In this document: positions 49,801 to 61,700 of the stretch, one piece after another | Numbering within the stretch: position 1 is the stretch's first letter | Layout of the letters: every line of letters starts with the position of its first letter | NCBI GenBank assembly: GCA_023846275.1 | Contig: JAIUJO010000071.1 | Span: forward strand, 1,355,498 to 1,419,497 | Direction of reading: 5' to 3' | Origin: Vanilla planifolia | Lineage: Eukaryota; Streptophyta; Magnoliopsida; Asparagales; Orchidaceae | DNA: 64,000 nt | Notes under the pieces: model-generated | Databases searched by the model: none | The model's input: only the letters and a program-made list of their open reading frames with translations | Told to the model about the DNA's origin: nothing | Translations under genes and position numbers: made by a program

Positions 49801-51710
49801 CACATAATATAAAAGTAATAATTATTATTTATGCTTATTTAATTCAGTAATTCATAGTAATTTAAAATGTTGTGCAATGGACACTATACAAGTATCATTG
49901 GAAATGGAATGACAATCTTTTATGAATTATTTTTTTTTATTTTTTAAATTTTAGTTTCAATGGATTTTTGTTTTGCGAGCTTTTTTATTTATATCATATT
50001 TGATGATTATGTTACCCTATATCATTTTATTTTCTTGAACTATTACTTTCTTACATGATCTTTCTCTTCTTTTGTTTAAAAAAAATTATTTTAATTTTAA
50101 CCTTTTGTTATGTAGCTCTACGTCTCATCTCACATGACATTTCAGTTACTTTCCTTAGTAATATTACAATTTCTTGAATTTATCATATTTTAGATTTAAC
50201 ACCTATTTACTTAATATTAAATAATAATTTTTTATTATTTATTCTTATTTAAGTTTGTAAATTCACTTAAAACAAATGAGAATCTATTAAGATGAAACAA
50301 ATATTCTTGATTTCATCTTGATGAGGTCTATACAAAAAAAATTATTTATATTTTTTAGGTGTTTTTTTTTCTAAGATTTTTGCAAACTTTATTAGTTATT
50401 TTCGATTCATAATGAACTTGATGATGAAGGATTTTACAAACATTGTCCATTGTATCTTGGAATATAGTTTTCTTGTACATTTGAATTTATTTCTTGATAT
50501 TTTGCATTTTAACTTCAATATATTACTGTGAAACTATAGTTCTTGTATCATGAGACCTTTGTATCACCTTAACTACATTAAATTAAAGTACTTAAATTTA
50601 TCACATTTCTTATTTAATAAAATTTTTTATTATATTAAATTAATATTTTATTATTATTTATATTTTTTTACTTTGTAATTCGTAGTAATTCAAAACAAGG
50701 TTAATTTGACATGAAATAAACATCCTTGGACTTATATTGTCAAAATTTTCTTAATTAATTATTCATTTCTATATTTAAAAAAAATATATTTCTTTTTGTT
50801 CATAAGCATTTCAAGAAATTTAAACTCATACTTGATTTAGAGATCAATGATTTTACACTTGATCTTTGAATATATTGGAATATAACTTTCCCCAAAAATT
50901 GATTATATTTTGTAGATGTTTTGCTTGGATTTGTTATATTAACAAGTTTCTCTAAATCCATAATCATGTGACCTTCACATCAATTTTATTGGGATAAATT
51001 ACATTACTTCAACTTATCTAATTTCATCATCAACTTGTATTTACTTAATACTAAAATAATTACTTATTATCATATATGCTTATTTACAATTGTCCTATGC
51101 AGTGATTTTAAACAAGATCTGAGCGAGATGAAGTAAAAATCATTGTAGTCATTTCAATGAGCTTTCTAAAATTAGATATTTATTTCTATAATTTTAAATA
51201 TTTTATATAATATTAATTTTGCATGGTTTATATGTCATTTTGACTTATACTAGCTTTGATTATCATGGGTGACACACTTCTTTTCTTTAGTATGATGGAA
51301 TGCAACTTTCTTATTTAATTTGCCTTATTTTTACAAAGTGTTTTATTTACTTTAGTTATGTTTTTATAAAATTCAAATTCCCATCCCTTGTGACCTTTGT
51401 GTCACTTGTACTTAGTTATATTACATCACTTCAATTTTACTTATTTCATTCTTAATAAATATTTACTTAATGAAATTAAAATAAGAAAAAAAAAACAAAT
51501 ATCATTGAACTTGTATAACTGAACTTTATCAAATTAAATATTTTTTAGCTTCTTAAAAATTATAGTCCCAATGGAATTGGTTTAACTTATGGGTAATTTT
51601 AGTTCAAACCAAATTTGATGATTGAAGAAGTCACTTCCAATCTCCTTAATATCTTGTTATGCAACCTTCCTATGCAATTTATCTAATTTTTCAATTTCTT
51701 CATTTTTAAT

Positions 51711-51729
51711 TATATATATATATATATAT
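51711..51729. repeat. (TA)n microsatellite
   Basis: Uninterrupted 'ta' repeat of 19 bases within inverted block 3. Confidence 0.9.
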
Positions 51730-52049
51730 TATCAAACTCTTATTATCCACTCATAACAAGATTTACATCACTTTGATTTAAGTTTATTAAATTCAATCAA
51801 TACATCTCCCTTTGACATTATCACATATTTACTTAATATTAAAATAATAATTATTTATTATTTGTACTTATTTGCTTTGATAATTCATATTAAATCCAAA
51901 GGATGTGTAATTGAGATGAAAAAATGTTATTAGACTATTCTACATGAGCTTAAAATAATTAATAATTCATTATTAATTTTTTAAAATTTTGTTTTCAAAA
52001 TGTTTAGTTAGTTTTATGTGTCATTTTAATCTATATCTGATTCGATGTT

Positions 52050-52103
52050 CAAGGATCTTCCTTTATATCTCATTAATATTTGATGATCAAGGATCTTCCT
52101 TTA
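52050..52103. repeat. Short direct duplication, 38-bp period
   Basis: 'caaggatcttccttta' at 52,050 and again at 52,088, inside an array unit. A local duplication of part of the unit. Confidence 0.8.
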
Positions 52104-53019
52104 AAATGTTTTATTGTTTAAGCCTTTGACATGCTTTACAATATATTTGAATTAATAACTATTTTTGTGATCAAGGATGTTACACTTGATCTTTATAGCA
52201 TCTTTGAATGCATTGTTCTTTTTCATTTTATCATATTTCATTAAATGTTTTACATGGATTTGATTATTTATTATTTAACAATTACTTTGTAACATGCCAC
52301 ATAAAAATAATATTCATTTATTTATGTTACATTGCATGAATTTATCTCATCTTGACATTAATACATTCTTAATATTAAAACGACAATTTATTTTTATTTA
52401 TGCTTTTTTATTTTGTAATTCATAGTAACACAAAATTATGTCCTAGTGAGATTAAACAAATGTCATTAAGATCTTCTCAAAAAGAAAAACCTAATTAAAT
52501 ATTCAATTGCATAAGTTAAAATATTTTATTTTCAAAAATATTTTCACATTTAGGAGTTATTTTTCTTCATATCTGATTTGCCAATTAATGATTTCATGCT
52601 TGATTTCTTTAATACCTTAGAATAGTACTTTTTTATTCAACTTTTAGCATTTCTTAAAATATTTTTCTTTGATTTGGATATATTATTATTTAATGCTAAC
52701 ACTTGTGTGACTTATAATTTAGTTTGAATTGGTCATACTATATTATGTTAATTAATCTCATCTTAGAATTAATCAAGATAAAAAAAATTTAATGGACTAG
52801 TCTATGATTTTTAAATGCTCTATAATAAATTTTGATTTTTACTTGATTAGATGATTGAGGATGTTACTTTTGATCTCCATAGCATCTTAGGATACAACTT
52901 TCTCATTCAATTTATCTCATTTCTTCAAAAGCGTTGCTTCAAATTTGTTATATTACTATGTTATTGTAACTCTCCTCTCATATGACCTTTACTTTAGTTT
53001 GAGCAAGTAATATTACTTT

Positions 53020-54215
53020 GCTTTGATTAGGCATAACTTGTTTGATCTGCTACAAGTTCCTAATTTTGGATTGTAATCAAATGGACAAGATCATGTCTAA
53101 CCTCATTTGTTGGCATTGATTATTTCCATCATTTGAAATACTTTGTTCTTAGTTTGAATTCTATAATCCAAATCATTTTTTAGCATTGATAATTCAAATA
53201 TTCCAGATCTCATTCGACTTGATGGGATAGTCCAGATATAATCCATTTTGATCCAATTGTCTAGAACTCATGTAACTTTATTATGTTTAATTCATTAATC
53301 ATCAACTCCTTTGTGAAGATTAAATAACTCCTTTTGATCTTGCCTAATGACTATTTCACTAGCCATTAAATGTTGCAATGTAGGCAGTTCTTTAGAGGAA
53401 TTATCTATGAAGTTTAAAAAAGCCTTTTAAATTATTTGAAAGCAAGCTTTAATGTAGATTTTCATTATTTTCTAAAGTCTATGAGCAAAATGTTTTTATA
53501 TTTACCTTACCATTATGAATGAAAAGACTAACGAATATTAAAAATACTTTAACATCCCAAAAATGGGTTACATCATATTCTATTTGTGTTAATTTTTCCA
53601 TACAACATCTAATGCTTACATCTACTTGAAATTCCAAATTCCTCCAACTAAGCTTAGTTCTTCTAAGCTTTCATTTTCTTAATTCTTTGCAAAATTTTAA
53701 ACTCTTACTCTCTTTTTATATTAATAAAAACTATAAGAAAATTTGTATGTTTTTATTAAAAAATTTATAACATACTATAGTTTTCTTTTAACTGTTGTTT
53801 GTGAGCTTAACCATTGTGATAGTTATGGATTTGTTTGATCTTATAAAAAATTTAGTTAGGGTTGAACTCATAAAAGTTTAGGTTATAGTGAACCAATAAA
53901 AGCAAGTAAGTTCAAGGTGAATAGAAAAAAAACCTCAACTTATAACTCTTTTACTAGTGTAGTTTCTTCCCAACCTTCGTTGGTGGTTGGTACAGGATCT
54001 AGATTGAACTGAACAACCTCAAAGTTTTACTTTTTTTATTTTTCTTAAAAATAAAAATTCTAAATTAAAAAATTTATAAATCATAAATTTTTAAAAATAT
54101 AAAATTATTTTTATCATTCTTTCAAAAAATAAATACAATCCTAAAGTTGGTAAAAAGGTTTTGTAACCCATAATTCACCCCTTCCTTATGCTATTCAATA
54201 CTTCAATTTACTTCA
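53020..54215 (+). repeat. 5' LTR of Copia element, truncated at its start
   Basis: Matches the last 930 or so bases of the 3' LTR. Landmarks are 'tttgaa(t)' with 'aatc(c)aaatc', 'gcattgataattcaaatatt' against 'ccattgatgaattgaatatt', 'tctagaactcatgtaacttta' against 'tctagaactcattcatcttta', 'cctaatgactatttcactag' against 'cctaatggtgatttaactag', 'aatgtaggcagttcttta' against 'gatgtgggcaatatttca', 'aatttgtatgtttttattaa', and the 'taacccataattcacccc' end. The stretch equal to 57,432-57,850 is missing. The LTR ends with 'cttca' just before the primer site. Confidence 0.75.
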
Positions 54216-54217
54216 AT

Positions 54218-54229
54218 TGGTATCACAGC
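54218..54229 (+). other. Primer-binding site (initiator-Met tRNA type)
   Basis: 'tggtatcacagc' differs by one base from the usual plant Copia site 'tggtatcagagc', which pairs with the 3' end of initiator methionine tRNA to start reverse transcription. It follows the LTR end by two or three bases, the normal place. Confidence 0.85.
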
Positions 54230-54585
54230 TGATGCCTTATATAAAGTCAATAAAATCACTAGGGTGATCGTGTGTTTCTGTTCAAAATAACAATATTATT
54301 AATTGTAATTATTTATTATTATTTAGATTCATTAATATTAATTACAATATTGTCATGTACTTTGTTATTAAGCTACATGAGTTTCTCATTATAATTGTTC
54401 TATTTACATGTTTAAAGATGACTTCACTTATAGTTTGTAGTTGTTAAACTTCACAAGGATTTTTATCTTGTCATCCTTTAATATTTAAGTGTGAAAATTT
54501 TTTATTTGGTAAAATATTTAAAAAGTTTATTCAAAAAATTAATAATTATTTGTAACATCTTGATATTCATTATGTTGCACTCGCT

Positions 54586-54960
54586 AAAGATGGAAGAAAT
54601 AAATCAAGAATGATTCAATTAAATGCTAAAGGAATGAATTATTTATTTTGTTCATTACCTCAAGAAATTGGTGTGAAAGGGTGTATGGTGCAACTTCTTT
54701 TAAGATGACATAATGATGAGATAGCTTGTATGGTGAGAATTAATCTCACAATATTAGTGGTGAGAAGAGGAAGAAGAAGAAACTAAATTTGGAGACGGAG
54801 GTCAACTTTTATCTTATACTTTTAATTCAAGCCATGAATTTGCTTTGAATCTTGGGATGAAATATAAATTAGTTATTGAGCATATAACATTTGTTAACAT
54901 GTATGATGACCTTAAGAAACATTGTAGGAAACATGAATATAGAATAAGTTAATTGCATGA
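54586..54960 (+). pseudogene. Copia gag remnant (UBN2-type) with coiled-coil tail
   Basis: Gag forms the particle. The plus translation from 54,586 reads 'KDGRNKSRMIQLNAKGMNYL' and then 'FCSLPQEI', close to the family pattern '(R)MxxLNAKAMNALFCALS'. Further on, at 54,850-54,975, comes 'GMKYKLVIEHITFVNMYDDL' and then 'KKHCRKHEYRIS', a charged, heptad-like tail typical of the gag part before the knuckle. The segment between is short compared with an intact gag, and stops and frame shifts occur. No methionine start is identifiable. Confidence 0.7.
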
Positions 54961-55449
54961 ACAATGTTATGCTTAAAAAGGAAAATATTTCTGTAACTAC
55001 TAAAGTTTACACCAACATTTTGAATGTTTCATATTTGAAAGTAATAAATAAAGAATGTGAATTTGAATTGTTTAAATATGTTTAATGTAATGATTCTTGA
55101 AACTTAGAGAATTATAATTTGGGAAAAGAAAATTCTTTACTAAAAGAAAAGTTTGTGTAATTTTAAAGAAATACATGATATGAAGTAAAGTTATGTAGTT
55201 TATTTTCTCATTCATTAAGTTGTAATCATTCATAGATACCTTCATATATTGCTTCGTTTAATGATGTGAAAAATAATAATGTTCAGATAAATACTTTACA
55301 TGTTCTTGAACATGTTTTATCATAGAACCACGTTGAAAGAAATAATGCATGTTTTAATGACATTTATAGAATATAAAATTCATATACTAATGTGCCCAAT
55401 ACATCTTGTACTCCTTTGCATGGATCTATTTATTAGCTTAACTCTAATA

Positions 55450-55510
55450 TTCTTTGTAGTTATTGTTCTAAATTTGGTTATCTTATATTTGATTGCCCAA
55501 TTAAGAAATC
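55450..55510 (+). pseudogene. Copia gag CCHC zinc knuckle remnant
   Basis: Codons read L-C-S-Y-C-S-K-F-G-Y-L-I-F-D-C-P-I-K-K. This is CX2CX4HX4C with only the histidine changed to tyrosine (CAT to TAT), followed by the usual basic residues. It lies downstream of the gag core and before the protease position. Confidence 0.8.
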
Positions 55511-55989
55511 CATAAATTTAAGTGTAATAGATTTGAATAGATCTTATGAGAGCCAATTTTAGAAATTTCTTTACAAAGTCATAATATCCACATCCTATCA
55601 CTATCAAATGAAAGATGGTTTGCATTTCTAAATTTTAAGCTTAGGTTGTTCGTAAGTGTGTCTCCATATTCAAGCACTTATGGAGACAGTCCTTATTTTG
55701 TGAGTTTGTGTCACTCACTTGCAAAATGTTTGTGGCTCTTAGAATTTTAGATTAGGTTAAAATGTCAAATCATTCTTGACTTAAATTTTGTATCGATCAA
55801 TATTAATAATTTAGAACTTATTTTTTTAATCAAGTGACAATTTTCATTTAATTAGTTTTAACACTCAATATTCATAAATGTTTTAAAAGATGATCAAATG
55901 TTAATACTTGTTAGAAGAAAAAAATTAGACTTATGTGATTAAGTTTTATTAATTAAAAACTATTGGATTAGAATGTCTTATTACACATT

Positions 55990-56070
55990 TAAGTGAGAAT
56001 AGTTTATGACATAAAAGATTAAGTTATGTTGATGTTTTATCGAAAAAAATAAGTGAGATTTAATTGTAGA
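55990..56070 (+). pseudogene. Copia gag-pre-integrase motif remnant
   Basis: 'SL*HKRLSYVDVLSKK', where the stop is TGA in place of the TGG of the family motif 'LWHxRLxH'. This short zinc-binding lead-in precedes the integrase core. The tail agrees with the family's variable part. Confidence 0.75.
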
Positions 56071-56379
56071 TACTCCCAAGCCAAGGAAATGTAATTATGT
56101 AATATCTAAATCATGCTAAAATGGAATGCAAGTTTAATCTTTCTTTAGACCTAAGTATTACTTATCAACTTGTGTACTTTTAAGCATAATTTATTTGTAA
56201 TATAAAAGCATAAAGTTTAGATGGAGAAAATTTTAATTTGTGAATTACATTATTTTTCTTAAATTTACTAGATTTAAATTACACAAGAATATAAAATATA
56301 GCCATCATAGGATTTGTTGAATTGGTTAGATAATTAAAAAGATAAAATACTTTAAATTAATAATAATGAATTTTATAAA

Positions 56380-56420
56380 ACATCTCTTTACGATTACTAA
56401 ATGGAATGGAGAATATGAAA
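56380..56420 (+). pseudogene. Possible integrase core remnant
   Basis: 'TITKWNGEYEIN' can be aligned with the Copia integrase motif 'TPQQNGVVERKN'. Position between pre-integrase and RT is right. The match is weak and the rest of the core, with its D-D-E residues, is unreadable. Confidence 0.4.
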
Positions 56421-56874
56421 TTAATTTGTATGTTTACTTACGAGTTCTTGGAAGAGTCTACAATGGAAAAAGAAAAACAAAAAACTAGGCTAGGTATAAT
56501 ATCTACCAATAAATGACATGAAAATTACTATATATATGGAAAGATTATATTATTTTTCATTATTTAAAATTGTTAATTTTTTTAATAGAAATTAGACAAA
56601 TGAAAATTTTGTTAATTTGATTTAAGAATTATATAGATAAAAACATACAATTTGTATTTAATAGGTTAATGACAAAAACAATTAATGAATCTTGTGTTAA
56701 AAAATAAATAAACTAAAATTAGACAAGAAAAAATAAGGAGAAGAAATAACTCAACAAATAACTTGACTTTGGTAATATCAAAATTAATTAGAATCAATTA
56801 AATGATACGCATAATTTTCTATAATAGAAATTCATCATAATACATTTATATTTATCATAAAAAGAATATCTATT

Positions 56875-57080
56875 AAAGAAGCCCTTAAGGGCTTGAGTTA
56901 ACATAATGCATTGCAAAGTAGAAAAACTAGAGAATAATTTAAGAATAATGTCTTTGGTCTAGTGGCTAACAATTTATTAAAATTAAATGTCTACTCAAGA
57001 ATAAATTATATCAAAATGAAATAATAATTGGAGACAAGAGTAGTTTTATTACTAAAAGTATATAATCAACTTCATAATAA
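56875..57080 (+). pseudogene. Start of Copia reverse transcriptase remnant
   Basis: The plus translation shows 'IKEALKGLS' followed by a stop, 'HNALQSRKTRE', a stop and 'FKNNVFGLV', matching the family lead 'IxEALxDxxWIxAMQEELxQFxRNxVWxLV'. About 30 codons on, 'LETRVVLLLKVYNQ' (about 57,030-57,070) matches 'NKARLVAKGYNQ'. The catalytic part containing YVDD should follow but is missing. Confidence 0.75.
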
Positions 57081-57420
57081 TAGGAAATATAACAAAAATA
57101 TATGATTTGACTTTGTTAGAGATTATTTATTATAACATTAATAGGGTGAGAATATATACCTTTAAAGAAATTAGTGGCCAACATATTCATAATAAAAATT
57201 ATATAAATTGAACCTCCCTTTTGATGTTGTTAAAAGGAAGAAATGATCATGATCTAGATAAAAATTTATAGAATAATGAAAAAGTGAGGGGAGTATGTAG
57301 TAAAAGACATCACAAAGTAGGAGGAGAAAATACATTTCATTTTTAATATCTCTTATTTTTTACTAAATAAATACTTATATTCATTATATTTTTAAAATAT
57401 TAATATCTTATCAACATCAA

Positions 57421-57431
57421 ATAGGGAAGAT
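57421..57431 (+). other. Polypurine tract of Copia element
   Basis: 'atagggaagat' directly before the 'tgttaggtcaccc' start of the 3' LTR. The family usually has 'gggggagat' here. It marks the priming place for second-strand synthesis. Confidence 0.75.
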
Positions 57432-58790
57432 TGTTAGGTCACCCTTATGTTTATTAAGAAAAACCTTAAAAATTTTGCATTTTGTTTTAATGGGTTTGTT
57501 TAGTATGAAATAGCTTTGTTTGTCAATAACAAGACATAGAGATGAAAGAAAGGAAGTAGGTCATGTCAATGACTGATCTTGGACTAAGTGCAGTTTTAAA
57601 CACAGTTGGTGTAATATTTTTAAAGGGTAGCTTAAGATCTAAAATATGACCCTATAAGAATACAAGTGAATTGGTTGTCCAAGTCCTTATAGCCCATGAG
57701 GAGAGCTAACCAAAGTTTGGCAAACATTATACACGTGTGGAAGCTTTATATTGTGAAAATTATTTTTCCATTAAGAAATGTGGGACTAATTTTTATCTAG
57801 CATTTAGCAACTAAAGAATGAATTATTTCTCACATCCATTCTTTGATTGAACTATTCTTATTTGATACGCAAAAAGGGCTCAATCTTCGCTTGAAATTAG
57901 ATGGCTAAGGTTGTGTCTCACATCATCAAAAGGCTCTATTTATTTTCACCTTTTGAAATAATCTATCCTTAATTTAATAGCATAGATCTCTTTTGTTTGA
58001 ATCTTGAAATCTAAATCTAATCCTTCTTTACCATTGATGAATTGAATATTTCAAATCTTATTTTACTTGATAAATTGCCAAGATCAAGCCTGCTTAATGC
58101 AATAATCTAGAACTCATTCATCTTTATAGTGTTTTAACAAAAAGCCCTAAATTCCGCTGGGAAGATGGAAAGGCTCATGAAGATCCTACCTAATGGTGAT
58201 TTAACTAGTAGTTAAATGTGTCGATGTGGGCAATATTTCAAAAGAATTATTTAAGCCATTTGGAAAGCTTTTGGAGCTACTTGGATGCACCTTATGATGT
58301 AGCTTTTCATCAACTTTCTAATTAATATAATAAGCATTTTTCTTTAAACACCTAACCATTTTGAAGGAAATGACTAATGAATGTGAATAGAATTTCAACG
58401 TCTCTAAGAAGGGTTGTATGATATTTTATTTGTGAATGTTTTCCAAGTAATATATGTCTTATGACTATTTAAAATTTCAAATTTTTTCAACTAAGCATAA
58501 TTCCTCATGTATTTTCCTTTCTAAATTCACATTATAATTTTTATCTCTTTGTGTCATTTAATAGTCATTGATAAGCATATGACAATTTGTATGTCTTTAT
58601 TAAAATTCTACATACCAATTGAACTTTTATTTTCATTTTTCCTTGTCATAAAAATTATAGATTAATATATCTATAATTCACAATTTTCTTAGGAATTTTT
58701 TAAAAATAGAAAAGTCTTAAAATTAGCAAAAATATTTTAAACCCATAATGCACCCCCTCCCCCTCTCTCATAAGATTTGTGCACATGTTT
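57432..58790 (+). repeat. 3' LTR of Copia element
   Basis: Begins with TG after the purine tract and is about 1.36 kb long. Its last 930 bases pair with the 5' LTR (landmarks listed there). The two LTRs have drifted strongly with many indels, so the insertion is old. The exact end is uncertain; 'catgttttta' near 58,785 is my best estimate, just before forward array units resume. Confidence 0.75.
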
Positions 58791-61700
58791 TTACTACAAT
58801 TATATAATATTTAAATCAAAGAAAAAATTTATAATTTCTCACAACATATACCAAAATCTTTGATATAAATAATTAAATATATAAAAATAAATATTTAATT
58901 TGATAGAGATCATCCAGACTAGCCTCACGAGATTTGTTACTTCTTGAATGAACCTTGTTTAGAATTATAGCCAATTAATATAGTGAGTAAGCACAAATAA
59001 TAATGTACTAGAATAAAATTTATATGATGTTTATGTCATCATGAGGAGATTTATAGCTATATTATAATATAATTTTATAAAAAAACAATTTAAATAAGGA
59101 CAAATTTCACAAAAAAGTTCTACTCACTATTACTAAGTAGACTTAGCATAGCACCCTCAATCATCAAATCTAATGAGTAATAAAATGACTCATAAAGTAT
59201 TTGAAAGTTATAGAAAACAAAATATTCAAAAATATCAAAATATATATTTACTTACCTTATGCTCATCAGTACTAGTCGAGCTACACTTGTTTATGCTAAA
59301 TAACAAAAAAAAATTACAGCTACAAATTAAGTAAATGTCTATTTAAAATAAAATGAAATAAATTAAATCATTTTAATGTAGCCAATTGAAAGTGATGTAA
59401 ACGTTAGATAAGAGGAGAATTAGAGTGTCATTGTAATATAACAAAATTAAAAAGAAAAATAGAAAAATGAGATAATTGCATAGGAAAGTTTGTTCTCAGA
59501 TGCTCAAGAAATCAAGTGAAATATCCTCAGACAACAAATGTAGTATGAATCATAATATTTCATAAAAGGTGTATAAACTCTAAAATAAAATAATTAAAAA
59601 TATAAAATGAATATTTCATTTGATAAAGCTCAAAAAGATGACTCCAACATAATTGTTTCATCTTGATTATGCATCAATTACAATTGTTTCAAATTATAAA
59701 ATTAACTAGAAGTAAAATTATATAAATTATTATTTTAACATTAAAAAATATGTATTAAGATTGAAATAAGATAACTATAAGTAACATAATATTACCAAAC
59801 CAAAGTAATATAGCTGACAGAGAAATGGAGGCTTAGAGTTACATTATAATTTAACTAAACAAACAAAAAAAGTAAAATAAATGAGATAAACTATAGAAAA
59901 TTGTGATATTACAAAATAATATAGGGATCAACTATAATATGCTAATTTTCCAAATTATTCACAAATTAAAAACCTCATAAAAAATTTAAAAAATCAATAA
60001 AAATATTAAGAAATATATAAAGGTGCATTTATTTGTATATAACACATTAAGATGAGTCCAACAAAGTTAGTTTCACCTAGATTAGTGATCACATAGAATT
60101 ACCATAAATAACACAAAAGATATATACAAATAATAATGAAGAATTATCTTAATATTAGGTACATTTATATTAAAATAAGAAAAGAGAGAAATTGAAATAA
60201 TATCTTATAATAGAATCAAGAAATGGTAAAATTCATAGTAAGGACATAACAAATCAAAGTAAAAGAATTAAAGAAATGAGATAAATCGTTTGAAAATATT
60301 TCATTCAAAAATACTAATTGGATCAAGAGTTTCAACATCTATAGATTTGAAAGAATGAATATTTAGTTGGATATTGTTCATAAAGCTAAGGCTATTGACA
60401 TTTTTATTCTTCTTTATCAAAGATTATTTAGAATTATTATGAATTAAAAATAGAAATATGAAAAATAAATAATAAATTATCTTTTTAATATTAAGTAAAT
60501 AGATATCATAGCTCAAATGGGATTAGTAGAAGCAATCTAATATAGTAAAATAAAAGCAATAATTGTCATTATAAAGAGAATTAGGGTTACATTAAATGTT
60601 AACAAGTATAAGGAAAATATTAGAAGAAATGATGTAAATTTTACTAGTAAAGTACACACTAAAATGCTGGGGTTGTTGATTGTAAAATCCTTGAACATCA
60701 AATGCAAATCAAAATAATTCATAAAGCATTCCAAAATTTTAGAAAATAATTTTTTTTAAAAATAATTAGTTTATAACTAGATTTTGTTTGTCATTACATG
60801 TCAAACAATGCTACTTTTATATAGATTGAACCTTATTTGTAGTACTACAATTACAAAAATAAATAAATTAAAATAAAATAAATTATGATTTTAATATTAA
60901 AAAATATATCTAAAAGCTAAAATGAGGAAATTGAAGCAATATAATTTCACCAAATAAAATTAATGTAAGGGTCACATGAGAGGATATTTAGTGTAAAATT
61001 ATAAAAGAATAAGAGAAAAACATTGGTAAAATTAGCATTAATTTTGTTGAAAATGTTACATTCGAAGACAATAAGTAAACTAAGCATAACATCTTCAACT
61101 AACAAATCAACAATGAATCAAAATATCTAACAAATCATGCATAAAATGAGGAAAATTAAATATTTTAAAATATGAAATAAATATTTAATAGGATTGTGCT
61201 CAAGAAGATGGGTCTAACAATATTTACTTTATCATGATTGGATAACATTTGCAATTACTATGAATTATGAAATAAATAAATGTAAAAATTAATAAATTAA
61301 TGCTTAGTTGGTAAGTAAATATATTGTAAGGCTAAATTGAGATAAATTAAAGTTATATAATATAACTAAATCAAGGCATTATAAATGTTTCAAAAGAAGA
61401 GATTTAGAGTTAAATTGCAATATAATCAAATCAAAATGAATCATTTAAATAAATGAGATAAATTATATGAAATTGTAGCACTACAAAATAATAAGGAGAT
61501 TGAGTGTAATGTCTTCATTTGTTAAATAAGGCACAAATCAAAAAGCATCGTAATGCATGCATAAATAAAAAAATACTAAGACTCATAAAAATTGAATATT
61601 TAATTCCACATCAATCATCAAGTTAGGCAAAATAATATCTATTTATCTCAATTAGACATTCTCTTGAGTTATTATGAATTACAAGTTTAAGATAAAATAA

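Larger units (their letters stand above)
46558..53020 (-). repeat. ~418-bp tandem repeat array, inverted block 3
   Basis: Inverted units begin with 'actatgtaactctaaatctt' and run to the edge of the Copia element. Markers of the 'cattagactcgtcttaatga' kind lie at about 46,760, 47,551, 47,999, 48,420 and 48,840; three of the spacings are 449, 421 and 420 bp. Small local duplications occur at 46,808-46,847 and 52,050-52,103. A (TA)n run lies at 51,711-51,729. Confidence 0.9.
53020..58790 (+). mobile_element. Decayed Copia LTR retrotransposon
   Basis: The parts in order are a 5' LTR lacking its first 400 or so bases (53,020-54,215), primer site (54,218), gag (54,586-55,510), pre-integrase (56,001), weak integrase traces, start of RT (56,880-57,080), purine tract (57,421), and a 3' LTR (57,432-58,790). 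Only about 340 bp separate the RT start from the purine tract, so most of RT and RNase H is deleted. Every coding part has stops. The purine tract, the 'tgttaggt' LTR start and the zinc knuckle resemble plant Copia of the SIRE/Maximus type; that placement is inference. The array on the left is inverted and on the right forward. Confidence 0.85.
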
